In this document: one piece after another, positions 1 to 5,332 of the stretch
How the letters are laid out: each line of letters begins with the position of its first letter
How positions within the stretch are numbered: the first letter of the stretch is position 1
Assembly (NCBI GenBank): GCA_946479335.1
Contig: CAMLFP010000377.1
Coordinates: forward strand, 1 to 5,400
Length of the DNA: 5,400 bases
Direction: 5' to 3'
DNA from: an uncultured Archangium sp.
GTDB taxonomy: Bacteria > Myxococcota > Myxococcia > Myxococcales > Myxococcaceae
Made by a program: the position numbers and the translations under genes
Notes under the pieces: generated by a model
Told to the model about the DNA's origin: nothing
Database searches by the model: none
What the model saw: only the letters and a program-made list of their open reading frames with translations

Positions 1-141
1 GAACTCCACCGCGCCGACGCCGCTCGCCGCGAGCAGCCGGAGGAACGGCCCGAAGACGTACAGCGGTGAGGTCGCAGGGTCGCCACCTCCCGCGAGCGCG
101 CCTTCGAACGCGCCCTTCAAGCGGTGTGAGACGTGCGCCAT
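1..141 (-). CDS. Partial N-terminus of a probable membrane protein (possible APC-type permease)
   Basis: The reverse strand opens with ATG at 141-139 and reads 47 codons without a stop to the window edge, so only the N-terminus is visible. After a short basic start (H4, R7, K9) come a glycine-rich turn (GGGDPATSP, residues 18-26) and a hydrophobic stretch from about residue 27, PLYVFGPFLRLLAASGVGAV, which looks like the entry into a first membrane helix. Nearly all codons end in G or C, as expected for a real gene here. The start lies 24 nt after the stop of the 190-aa gene on the same strand, and neither a clear Shine-Dalgarno nor a -10-like hexamer precedes it, so it is probably translated from a shared transcript. 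The N-terminal pattern reminds me of amino-acid permease-like proteins of delta-proteobacterial genomes, but this rests on memory of a short stretch. The frame is solid; the function is weak. Confidence 0.6.
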   Translation of the reverse strand, partial: MAHVSHRLKGAFEGALAGGGDPATSPLYVFGPFLRLLAASGVGAVEF

Positions 142-165
142 TTGAAACTGACCCCGGTGCGCCCT

Positions 166-738
166 TCAGCGCCCGTGCAGGCGGTCGGAGATCATCGCCT
201 CGAGGCGGTACGACGCGCCGGGCGCCTGGCTCGCGCCCTTCGCGAGGCCATCGAGGAGATCGCGCAACGCGCCGGGCTCCATCTTATCGACGAGCGCGGC
301 GATCTGCGGGCCAACCACCTCCTGGTGACGCTTCAAGATGTCGTGGTTGCCGAGACGGTCAGCGCCCTCCACGTGGGCCACCGGAGCGCCGTTCGCGTCG
401 AGCACCGGCGCGTTCCACTTCGGCAGCAGCGCGAGCGCTTCGGTCACCACCACACCGAGCCCGAGGCCGAGGTCCTTGCCGAACTTCTCGAGCAGCGGGT
501 GCTTCGAGGGCTCCTCGTGCGGCGTGAGGAGGGCCTGCGAGACCGCGGCGGTCGCCAGCTGCGTCACGGCCTGCTTCACCGTCGCGTCAGACGGCGGCGT
601 CGCGGGCTGCGCGACCGGGCGAGTGCCTGCGCGCGCCTGCCACCCCTGCGTCTCCTTCGCCGGCTGCGGCTGCGCGGTCGGTTCAGCGCGCTGCGTGGCA
701 CGGGTCGCGGAGGTCGAATCGGTCGCCTTGAGCTTCAT
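166..738 (-). CDS. Hypothetical protein, disordered N-terminus plus helical C-terminal domain
   Basis: I do not recognise a family. The 190-aa product starts with about 50 residues rich in Thr, Gln, Pro and Ala that are probably disordered. A predicted helical part follows from about residue 51: an Ala/Val/Gln helix (53-71), a Gly/Leu/Val segment (DLGLGLGVVVTEALALLP, 89-106) too short and mixed to be a confident membrane helix, and a charged helical tail (about 132-188) ending in LHGR. There is no signal peptide and no cysteine. The frame stays open upstream to an ATG at 789, adding 17 residues. I prefer the ATG at 738 because TACGGT lies exactly 7 nt upstream, the geometry seen before other starts here, and because it leaves 77 bp rather than 26 bp to the divergent Hsp70 gene. 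Neither ATG has a Shine-Dalgarno. It is followed 24 nt later by the membrane-protein gene, a likely two-gene operon. Confidence 0.72.
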   Translation of the reverse strand: MKLKATDSTSATRATQRAEPTAQPQPAKETQGWQARAGTRPVAQPATPPSDATVKQAVTQLATAAVSQALLTPHEEPSKHPLLEKFGKDLGLGLGVVVTEALALLPKWNAPVLDANGAPVAHVEGADRLGNHDILKRHQEVVGPQIAALVDKMEPGALRDLLDGLAKGASQAPGASYRLEAMISDRLHGR

Positions 739-745
739 GGGGTCG

Positions 746-751
746 ACCGTA
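746..751 (-). promoter_or_regulatory. Putative -10 element (TACGGT) for the 190-aa gene
   Basis: On the reverse strand the hexamer TACGGT fits the TAnnnT form of a -10 box. It sits 7 nt before the ATG at 738, so transcription would begin at or next to the start codon. No good -35 hexamer is seen 16-18 nt further upstream. It would be inside the coding region if the ATG at 789 were the true start. Support is positional only. Confidence 0.35.
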
Positions 752-815
752 GTCCGGAGACGCGGCGCGGAGATGGGGCTTTGCGCCATGCGTTCGACGT
801 GAGACAGGCGCGCGC

Positions 816-2057
816 GTGATCGGCATCGACTTCGGTACCAGCAACACGGCAGTCGCGACTCCCACCGGAGAAGTGCTGCGCATCGACCACGGCGGCGCGC
901 TCTTCCGCACGGTGCTCTTCTTCCCTGAAGACACGCCCGAGACGTTGGCGGGCAGCGAGGCCATCGACCGCTACCAGGACGACAACGCCGGCCGCTTCAT
1001 CCAGTCGATGAAGACGTGGTTGCCCGCGCAGAGCTTCTCGCGCACGCAGCTGCGCAATCGCACGTTGTCGCTGGAGGAGCTGATCGCCGTCTTCCTCCGC
1101 AAGGTCGGCGAAGCGGTGAAGCAGCAGGGGCACACCACCGACGCGGTGGTGCTCGGGCGCCCGGCGCGCTTCTCGACCGACCCGGCCATCGACGCCTTCG
1201 CGCAGGAGCGGCTGCTCAAGGCCGCGCAGCTCGCGGGCTTCGGCGCGGTGCGCTTCCTCATCGAGCCCATCGCCGCGGCCCTGGCGTACGAGGCGTCGCT
1301 CACGCGCGACGAGGTGGTGCTGGTGGCCGACTTTGGCGCCGGCACCTCCGACTTCACGGTGATGCGGTTGGGCCCGTCACGCCGCGAGAACGTGGAGCGC
1401 TCGGGTGACATCATCGCCAGCGGCGGCGTGTACGTCGGCGGAGATCGCTTCGACGCGGCGATCATGAAGCAGAAGCTGTTCCCGCACTTCGGCGCGGGCT
1501 CGACCTACCTCCCGGCGCTGGGCGCCAAGCGCATGCCGATGCCGACCTACGTGTCGAGCCGCCTGCTGTCGTGGAACGAGATGTCGCTCATCCGCGAGAA
1601 GAAGACGCGGGAGCTCATCGACCTGATGCTCAAGTCGAGCGACCGCAAGCCGGCCATCGAGGCGCTGCACGACCTCGTCATGTACAACCTGGGGTTCCGG
1701 CTCTACCGCGCCATCGAGGCGGCGAAGGTGCGGCTGTCGACCGGAGAGACCACCACGCTCGACTTCGAAGAGGAGCGCATCTCGATTCACGAGACCATCA
1801 CCCGCGCCGAGTTCGAGGCGGCGTCGGCGCACCTCATCGAGGAGCTCGAGGTCTGCACCGACGAGGTGATGGCGCGCGTGCCCGCCGGGTTGCACCTCGA
1901 CTCCGTGTTCTTGACCGGCGGCTCCTCGCACGTGCCCGCAGTGCGACGGCTGTTCGCGCGGAAGTTCGGCGAAGACCGCCTGCGCACCGCCGACGCCTTC
2001 ACCAGCGTGGTCGAAGGCCTGGGCCGCGCGGCGCCGATGAACTTCGCGCGCGGGTGA
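816..2057 (+). CDS. Hsp70-family ATPase, YegD-like, lacking a substrate-binding domain
   Basis: This 413-aa cytoplasmic protein is an actin/Hsp70-fold ATPase. The phosphate-1 loop (GIDFGTSNT, 3-11) is at the extreme N-terminus. K66 sits where DnaK has its catalytic lysine, E150 begins the connect motif EPIAAALAY, D172 and T177 lie in the phosphate-2 motif DFGAGTSDF, GGDRFD (208-213) matches DnaK's GGEDFD, and the adenosine motif TGGSSHVPAVRRLF spans 367-380. All nucleotide-site residues I can align are kept. Length and central pattern (SSRLL at 247-251, FRLYRAIEAAKVRLS at 294-308) fit E. coli YegD, about 450 aa, rather than DnaK at about 640 aa; the protein ends at the nucleotide-binding domain, so the peptide-binding domain and lid are absent. 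GTG is the only sensible start because the motif begins at codon 3; a weak AGG lies about 7 nt upstream. No dnaJ or grpE gene is nearby. Family members have no settled substrate. Confidence 0.95.
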   Translation: MIGIDFGTSNTAVATPTGEVLRIDHGGALFRTVLFFPEDTPETLAGSEAIDRYQDDNAGRFIQSMKTWLPAQSFSRTQLRNRTLSLEELIAVFLRKVGEAVKQQGHTTDAVVLGRPARFSTDPAIDAFAQERLLKAAQLAGFGAVRFLIEPIAAALAYEASLTRDEVVLVADFGAGTSDFTVMRLGPSRRENVERSGDIIASGGVYVGGDRFDAAIMKQKLFPHFGAGSTYLPALGAKRMPMPTYVSSRLLSWNEMSLIREKKTRELIDLMLKSSDRKPAIEALHDLVMYNLGFRLYRAIEAAKVRLSTGETTTLDFEEERISIHETITRAEFEAASAHLIEELEVCTDEVMARVPAGLHLDSVFLTGGSSHVPAVRRLFARKFGEDRLRTADAFTSVVEGLGRAAPMNFARG

Positions 2058-2060
2058 CGG

Positions 2061-2747
2061 CTACTTGCGCGCGGCGAGCGCCTCGAGCGCCTGCTTCGGC
2101 TGCTCGCCGGTGAGGCGGCCCTTCTCCTTGCCGTCGACGTAGAGCACGAAGACCGGCACGCCCTGCACCTTCTCGCGCGCGGCCAACGCGTCGCTGGCGT
2201 CGACGTCGACCTTCACCAGCTTCACGCCCTTCACCGAGAGCGCGTCGAACACCGGCGCCATCTTCTGGCACGGGGTGCACCACTTCGTGTGGAAGCTGAC
2301 CAGCACGCGCTTGTCCTTCTTGAGCGCGGCGTCGAAGGCCTCGGGCGAGGTCGCCTCGCCGCTGGTGACCGGCTGCACGTTGGTGGTGTCGAGCGGCAGC
2401 CCCGCGGCCGACCACGCCGTGATGCCGCCCGAGAGGTTGTAGATCTTCTTGAAGCCCAGCTTCGTCATCACCTCGACCGCGCGGCCGCTGCGCCCGCCAG
2501 AGCGGCAATAGACGAACACCGGCTTCTCGCGATCGATGAGGCCCACCTTGCGCTCGAAGCCCTCGGCGGTGATGTCGATGACGCTGGCGTTGGCGATCTT
2601 CCCCTGCGCGACCTCACCCGGCGTGCGCACGTCGAGCACCAGCCCCTGCTGCTTCTCCAGCTCCGTCTTGAAGGCCGCGGGCGCGAGGTCTTCGGCGAAG
2701 GCGAGCGACGACAACAGCACCACGGCGGCGAGCGCGAGTCGGTTCAT
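2061..2747 (-). CDS. Exported rhodanese-thioredoxin fusion protein
   Basis: The 228-aa product has a signal peptide (residues 1-18, basic N2-R3, hydrophobic core, AFA before a likely cleavage at 18/19), so it should act in the periplasm. Residues 22-118 are a rhodanese domain with LVLDVRTPGE (36-45), the catalytic loop CRSGGRS at C81, and the closing YNLSGGITAW (103-112) typical of single-domain rhodaneses. Residues about 130-228 are a thioredoxin domain with WCTPC (C157, C160), VKVDVDA after the central strand, and the cis-proline motif GVPVF (P198). Known roles of the parts are sulfane-sulfur transfer via a Cys persulfide and dithiol-disulfide exchange; one chain could couple them, with the thioredoxin reducing the persulfide, but that is inference. 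The ATG has no Shine-Dalgarno but has TAGACC 7 nt upstream. Its TAG stop is 3 bp from the convergent Hsp70 stop, and no convincing terminator separates them. Confidence 0.93.
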   Translation of the reverse strand: MNRLALAAVVLLSSLAFAEDLAPAAFKTELEKQQGLVLDVRTPGEVAQGKIANASVIDITAEGFERKVGLIDREKPVFVYCRSGGRSGRAVEVMTKLGFKKIYNLSGGITAWSAAGLPLDTTNVQPVTSGEATSPEAFDAALKKDKRVLVSFHTKWCTPCQKMAPVFDALSVKGVKLVKVDVDASDALAAREKVQGVPVFVLYVDGKEKGRLTGEQPKQALEALAARK

Positions 2748-2754
2748 GCGCAGC

Positions 2755-2760
2755 GGTCTA
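2755..2760 (-). promoter_or_regulatory. Putative -10 element (TAGACC) for the rhodanese-thioredoxin gene
   Basis: Reverse-strand TAGACC ends 7 nt before the ATG at 2747. A weak -35-like TTCGCT lies 17 nt further upstream on the same strand. With the usual distance from -10 box to start site, the mRNA would have essentially no leader. It lies in the 109-bp divergent gap 2748-2856, which holds this and the lipoprotein promoter and no other visible feature. Confidence 0.4.
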
Positions 2761-2843
2761 CACCTGCGCCCGGTCGCAGCGAAGCCGGAGCCGGTCGCGT
2801 AGTCATTTCAGGGACAACGCAAAGGGGCGGCCTGACGCCGTGT

Positions 2844-2849
2844 CACACT
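2844..2849 (+). promoter_or_regulatory. Putative -10 element (CACACT) for the lipoprotein gene
   Basis: CACACT ends 7 nt before the ATG at 2857 and keeps the A at position 2 and T at position 6 that matter most in a -10 box. The first base does not match and no -35 is visible. It is listed mainly because its position equals that of the better hexamers before neighbouring genes. Confidence 0.25.
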
Positions 2850-2856
2850 CGCGCGC

Positions 2857-3561
2857 ATGAGACGAATGGCCTTCGCGTTGGCGCTGTTGACCCTCGGGAG
2901 CTGCAAGAAGAACGCGGCGGATGAAGACGCGCTGCCGGTCGACGATTCTCCGGTGGTGCACGCCGATGTGCCGCCGCGCCCGCCGAAGGGCTGCGGCAGC
3001 CCGTTCTATTCGGTGCACTACGGCGACGCGTACAAGACGCTCCGTGAAGCCGAGGAGTTCAAGCCGGGCGCGCGCGACTACTACGTGCGCGAGCTGAGCG
3101 ACCGCCGCAACGAGTACCTCAACGCGGGCATCTCGACGAAGGAGCGCGCGGAGTGGTTCAGCGACCACAAGATCCCCGAGAAGGAGCAGCACTGTCTGCT
3201 GCCGCTCTTCGAGGCCATCGGTGAAGCCGCGAAGCGCACGCTGCCGAACTACCACCCGCAGGGGTACACGCATCACGGCGACGACGACGTCATCCGCGCC
3301 TCCATCAAGGACGAGCTGCCGGGCGCGGAGGTCCTCGGGGTGGGCGTGATGTCAGACACGTGGAACATCGAGAAGCACAGCAACGGCATCCCCAGCGTCC
3401 GGTACAAGTACGGCATGGCGTGGGTGAAGAGCGCCGCCTTCGACGACGGCTACTGCCGCATCGCCTACGTGAACGTCCTGCAGGACTACTCGGGCGGCGG
3501 CTCGTACGGCGAGAGCCGGCCGAACTACATCCGCGCCGAACCCGCTGGCTGCCCGAAGTGA
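2857..3561 (+). CDS. Lipoprotein of unknown function
   Basis: The 234-aa product begins with a type II signal peptide: MRRMAFALALLTLGSC, with lipobox LGSC and lipidated C16. Residues 17-45 are a charged, Pro-rich linker (ADVPPRPPK). The rest is a globular domain rich in Tyr and charged residues with four cysteines (C46, C113, C200, C232) that could form two disulfides in an oxidising compartment. A His/Asp cluster (YTHHGDDDV, 136-144) and a C-terminal stretch with alternating strand pattern (VRYKYGMAWV, YCRIAYVNVL) are visible. I recognise no family or catalytic motif. The residue after the lipidated Cys is Lys; in Myxococcus xanthus a +2 Lys has been associated with lipoproteins found in the extracellular matrix, which may or may not apply here. 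The ATG at 2857 is chosen because the signal peptide starts there; a second ATG at codon 4 would shed the arginines. The MBL-fold gene follows 24 nt after its stop. Confidence 0.85.
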   Translation: MRRMAFALALLTLGSCKKNAADEDALPVDDSPVVHADVPPRPPKGCGSPFYSVHYGDAYKTLREAEEFKPGARDYYVRELSDRRNEYLNAGISTKERAEWFSDHKIPEKEQHCLLPLFEAIGEAAKRTLPNYHPQGYTHHGDDDVIRASIKDELPGAEVLGVGVMSDTWNIEKHSNGIPSVRYKYGMAWVKSAAFDDGYCRIAYVNVLQDYSGGGSYGESRPNYIRAEPAGCPK

Positions 3562-3572
3562 CGCGCTTGCGG

Positions 3573-3578
3573 TAGACG
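3573..3578 (+). promoter_or_regulatory. Putative -10 element (TAGACG) for the MBL-fold gene
   Basis: TAGACG ends 7 nt before the ATG at 3586, inside the 24-nt gap after the lipoprotein stop. It shares TAGAC and the exact spacing with the rhodanese-thioredoxin start. It suggests the MBL-fold and SRPBCC genes can be transcribed separately from the lipoprotein gene. No clear -35 is seen. Confidence 0.35.
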
Positions 3579-3585
3579 GCCGCGC

Positions 3586-4341
3586 ATGGAGCTGCGTCGC
3601 CTCGACGACTACCAATCATGGGCGCTGGAGACGGGCGGCCGACGCGTGCTCATCGACCCGTGGCTGACGCACGAGATGAGCCTCCCGCCGGGGCACTGGT
3701 TGTTCGGCCGTCGTCGCGCCGCGCCGCAGCCCCTCACGACGTGGCTGCCGGTCGACGCGGTGGTGCTCTCCGCGCACTTCTCCGACCACCTGCACCCGGA
3801 GACGCTCCGGCAACTGCCGCCGTCGACGCCGGTGTTCGGCTCGCAGGGCGCCGCGAAGCACGCGCGCAAGCTGGGCTTCACCCACGTCACCGCGCTGCGC
3901 GACGGAGAACAGGCCACGGTGCTGCCCGGGCTGACGGCGACCGCCATCGCGCCCGACTTCCCCTACGCGCACAACTCGCTGGGCTTCGTCTTCGAGGCCG
4001 AGGGCGCGCGCGTGTACTTCGAGACGCACATCGTGAACTTCGAGCGCGCGAAGACGCGCGTGGGCACCGTCGATTGTCTGGTGGCGCCGATGCAGTCGGT
4101 GCGCGTCGCCGGCATCCCCTTCGTGCAGTCGCCGGAGCGCTCGGTGGAGGTGGCGAAGGTGCTGCAGCCGAAGCAGTGGCTCCCGACGGGCGATGACCCG
4201 CAGCTCGCGCACGGGCTGTTCCACTCGTTGCTCATCAGCTACCGCGGCGCGCGCGACGAGTTCGCGCCGATGCTGAGGGCGGCGGGGCTCGCGACGCGCT
4301 TCGTGACGCCGGCGCCGGGAGAAGCGGTGCGCGTGGCATGA
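3586..4341 (+). CDS. MBL-fold metallo-hydrolase-like protein with altered metal motif
   Basis: The 251-aa cytoplasmic protein has the N-terminal layout of the UlaG-like (lactamase_B_3-type) metallo-beta-lactamase fold: a hairpin (SWALETGGRRVLIDPWLT, 11-28) leading to IDPWLT, then strand VDAVVLSAHF and the loop where the metal motif lies. In place of HxHxDH it reads AHFSDHLHPETL (63-74): D67, H68 and H70 are kept while the first and third motif histidines are Ala and Phe. Later landmarks are AHNSLGFVF (128-136), YFETHIV (144-150) in place of the usual GDT strand end, and LPTGDDP (199-205). I recall a subfamily in cyanobacteria and plants with a similar DHxHxxTL loop and a YYEPH strand, so the change is probably a subfamily trait rather than decay. 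Hydrolysis is not assured and no substrate can be assigned. There is no signal peptide. Its TGA overlaps the ATG of the SRPBCC gene. Confidence 0.88.
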   Translation: MELRRLDDYQSWALETGGRRVLIDPWLTHEMSLPPGHWLFGRRRAAPQPLTTWLPVDAVVLSAHFSDHLHPETLRQLPPSTPVFGSQGAAKHARKLGFTHVTALRDGEQATVLPGLTATAIAPDFPYAHNSLGFVFEAEGARVYFETHIVNFERAKTRVGTVDCLVAPMQSVRVAGIPFVQSPERSVEVAKVLQPKQWLPTGDDPQLAHGLFHSLLISYRGARDEFAPMLRAAGLATRFVTPAPGEAVRVA

Positions 4342-4754
4342 AGTCGGAGCTGTCGCTGTCGGCCGTCGTGACCCGGCAACCCGCGGAGTTCTGCGCATTC
4401 CTCGCCGACCTGCGGAACACGGAGAAACTGCACCCGCTGCTACGCGGCGTGGCGCTGGAGCGCGAAGAGGGCCGCACGCGCGTGTGGCGCTGCGACGACC
4501 GCATCATGGGTTTTCCGCTGACCTACTTCGCGCGGCAGACGGTCGACGAAGACGGGCTGGGCTTCGTGAACCGCACCGAGCAGTCGGGGCTCACGTTGAC
4601 CAACACCTGGCGCTTCGAAGCGCACGCGCGCGGCGCGCGGGTGACGGAGCGCCTCACCTTCGAAGGCGCGGCGCCCATCGTGTGGTTCTCGAAGAAGGTC
4701 GGCGGCGATGCGCACCGCGCCATCTTCGCGGCCATCGAGCGCGAGTTCGGTTAG
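4338..4754 (+). CDS. SRPBCC (START/Bet v 1-like) family protein
   Basis: The 138-aa product fits a single helix-grip domain: first strand ELSLSAVV (4-11), the helix pair PAEFCAFLADLRNTEKLHPLLRGV (15-38), a run of strands (VWRCDDRI, LTYFARQTV, LGFVNRTEQ, LTLTNTWRFEA, GARVTERLTFEG), and a long C-terminal helix (about 121-137). The fold encloses a hydrophobic cavity for lipids, polyketides or other ligands; some members are cyclases or activators, many are plain binders. No signal peptide is seen, so it is cytoplasmic. The ATG overlaps the stop of the MBL-fold gene as ATGA and has no well-placed Shine-Dalgarno (GGGAGA is 15 nt away), pointing to translational coupling and roughly matched production of the two proteins. 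Its TAG stop overlaps the TAA stop of the convergent START gene (4751-4754). The family call is from the strand-helix pattern, without a diagnostic catalytic residue. Confidence 0.85.
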   Translation: MKSELSLSAVVTRQPAEFCAFLADLRNTEKLHPLLRGVALEREEGRTRVWRCDDRIMGFPLTYFARQTVDEDGLGFVNRTEQSGLTLTNTWRFEAHARGARVTERLTFEGAAPIVWFSKKVGGDAHRAIFAAIEREFG

Positions 4755-5332
4755 CGCTCCGCGCGCTTGCGCACGTAGCGCGCGACCCGCAGCGCCGCGT
4801 CACGCGAGGCCGCGGTCACCATGAACGTGGGGATGTCGCCGGCGGGGTCGGAGTAGATCTCGTAGACGAACTCCGCGCCGCCCGACGGCAGCGGCGCCAC
4901 CTGCCACGAGCCCTTCACGATGATGCGCACCACGCCTTCCTTCTCGGGCTTGCGATCATCGCTGATCGACTCGAAGCGCTGCCGCTGCACCCCGGTCTTC
5001 TCGTCGATGGAGCGCGTCACCCGCAGCACCACGTCGCGGTCGCTCACCGGCGCCGCGCGCACGAGGTCCCAGTACACGCGCTCGGTCGGGCGGTCGGTCA
5101 GCAGCTCACGCCGCGCGACCTCCGGGTTGGCGCGCGTGTCCGACAGGTCCCACGCCATCTCCATGAAGTCCTTCACCGTCGCGCGGGTGGTGCCCGTCAC
5201 GCGGAGGCGCTCCAGCGACGTTCCCTCTACTCGCTGCGCTTCAAGCGTAAGCCCGTCGTCAACAGCCACTTTCGTCCACGAGTCAGGGCTCCCCGACAGC
5301 AGAATTGTGATGACACCCGCGAGCGCTGACAT
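4751..5332 (-). CDS. START-domain protein (SRPBCC superfamily), possibly exported
   Basis: The 193-aa product has START-domain landmarks: W19 and GLTLEAQRVEGTSLERLRV (27-45) at the N-terminus, YWDLVRAAPVSDRDVVL (87-103) with the typical Pro...RD turn, GVVRIIVKGSWQV (133-145), and the C-terminal signature YSDPAGDIPTFMV (160-172) leading into the closing helix. START domains bind a lipid or sterol in a deep pocket. Residues 1-14 (MSALAGVITILLSG) are hydrophobic and resemble a short signal peptide, but the basic N-region is missing and the core is short, so export is uncertain. The ATG at 5332 is the only ATG, GTG or TTG before an in-frame TGA upstream. It lacks a Shine-Dalgarno but has GAGTGT 7 nt before it and TTGACA 18 nt before that. 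The first 37 codons use AT-ending codons far more often than the rest. Its stop overlaps that of the convergent SRPBCC gene. Confidence 0.9.
   Translation of the reverse strand: MSALAGVITILLSGSPDSWTKVAVDDGLTLEAQRVEGTSLERLRVTGTTRATVKDFMEMAWDLSDTRANPEVARRELLTDRPTERVYWDLVRAAPVSDRDVVLRVTRSIDEKTGVQRQRFESISDDRKPEKEGVVRIIVKGSWQVAPLPSGGAEFVYEIYSDPAGDIPTFMVTAASRDAALRVARYVRKRAER

Noticed and set aside
133..819. Forward open frame of 228 codons opposite the 190-aa gene
   Set aside because: Its product is a run of Arg/Leu/Val/Gly typical of the complement of GC-rich codons. The reverse frame has a more natural composition and forms an operon with the next gene. I cannot fully exclude it, since the reverse product has no known family.
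2045..2073. Possible hairpin across the convergent stops (CGCGCGC at 2045-2051, GCGCGCG at 2067-2073, 15-nt loop)
   Set aside because: The arms are simple CG alternation, which is common throughout the window, and no T-run follows on either strand. It is not convincing as an intrinsic terminator.
1571..2113. Open frames overlapping the Hsp70 gene, forward 1571-2113 and reverse 1377-1931
   Set aside because: They lie inside an intact YegD-like reading frame, and their products are Arg-rich with no motifs.
2748..2856. Small gene or RNA in the 109-bp divergent gap
   Set aside because: There is no open frame with a plausible start, no strong hairpin and no conserved RNA motif; the gap is sufficiently explained by two divergent promoters.
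3616..4398. Long open frame (260 codons) on the reverse strand opposite the MBL-fold gene
   Set aside because: Its translation is Arg/His/Gln-rich and low complexity, with no fold pattern. It is the usual antisense shadow of a GC-rich gene; the forward frame has clear MBL-fold landmarks.
4484..5329. Forward open frame of 281 codons crossing the SRPBCC and START genes
   Set aside because: It crosses two genes with recognisable domains on opposite strands, and its product is Arg/Ala/His-rich filler.
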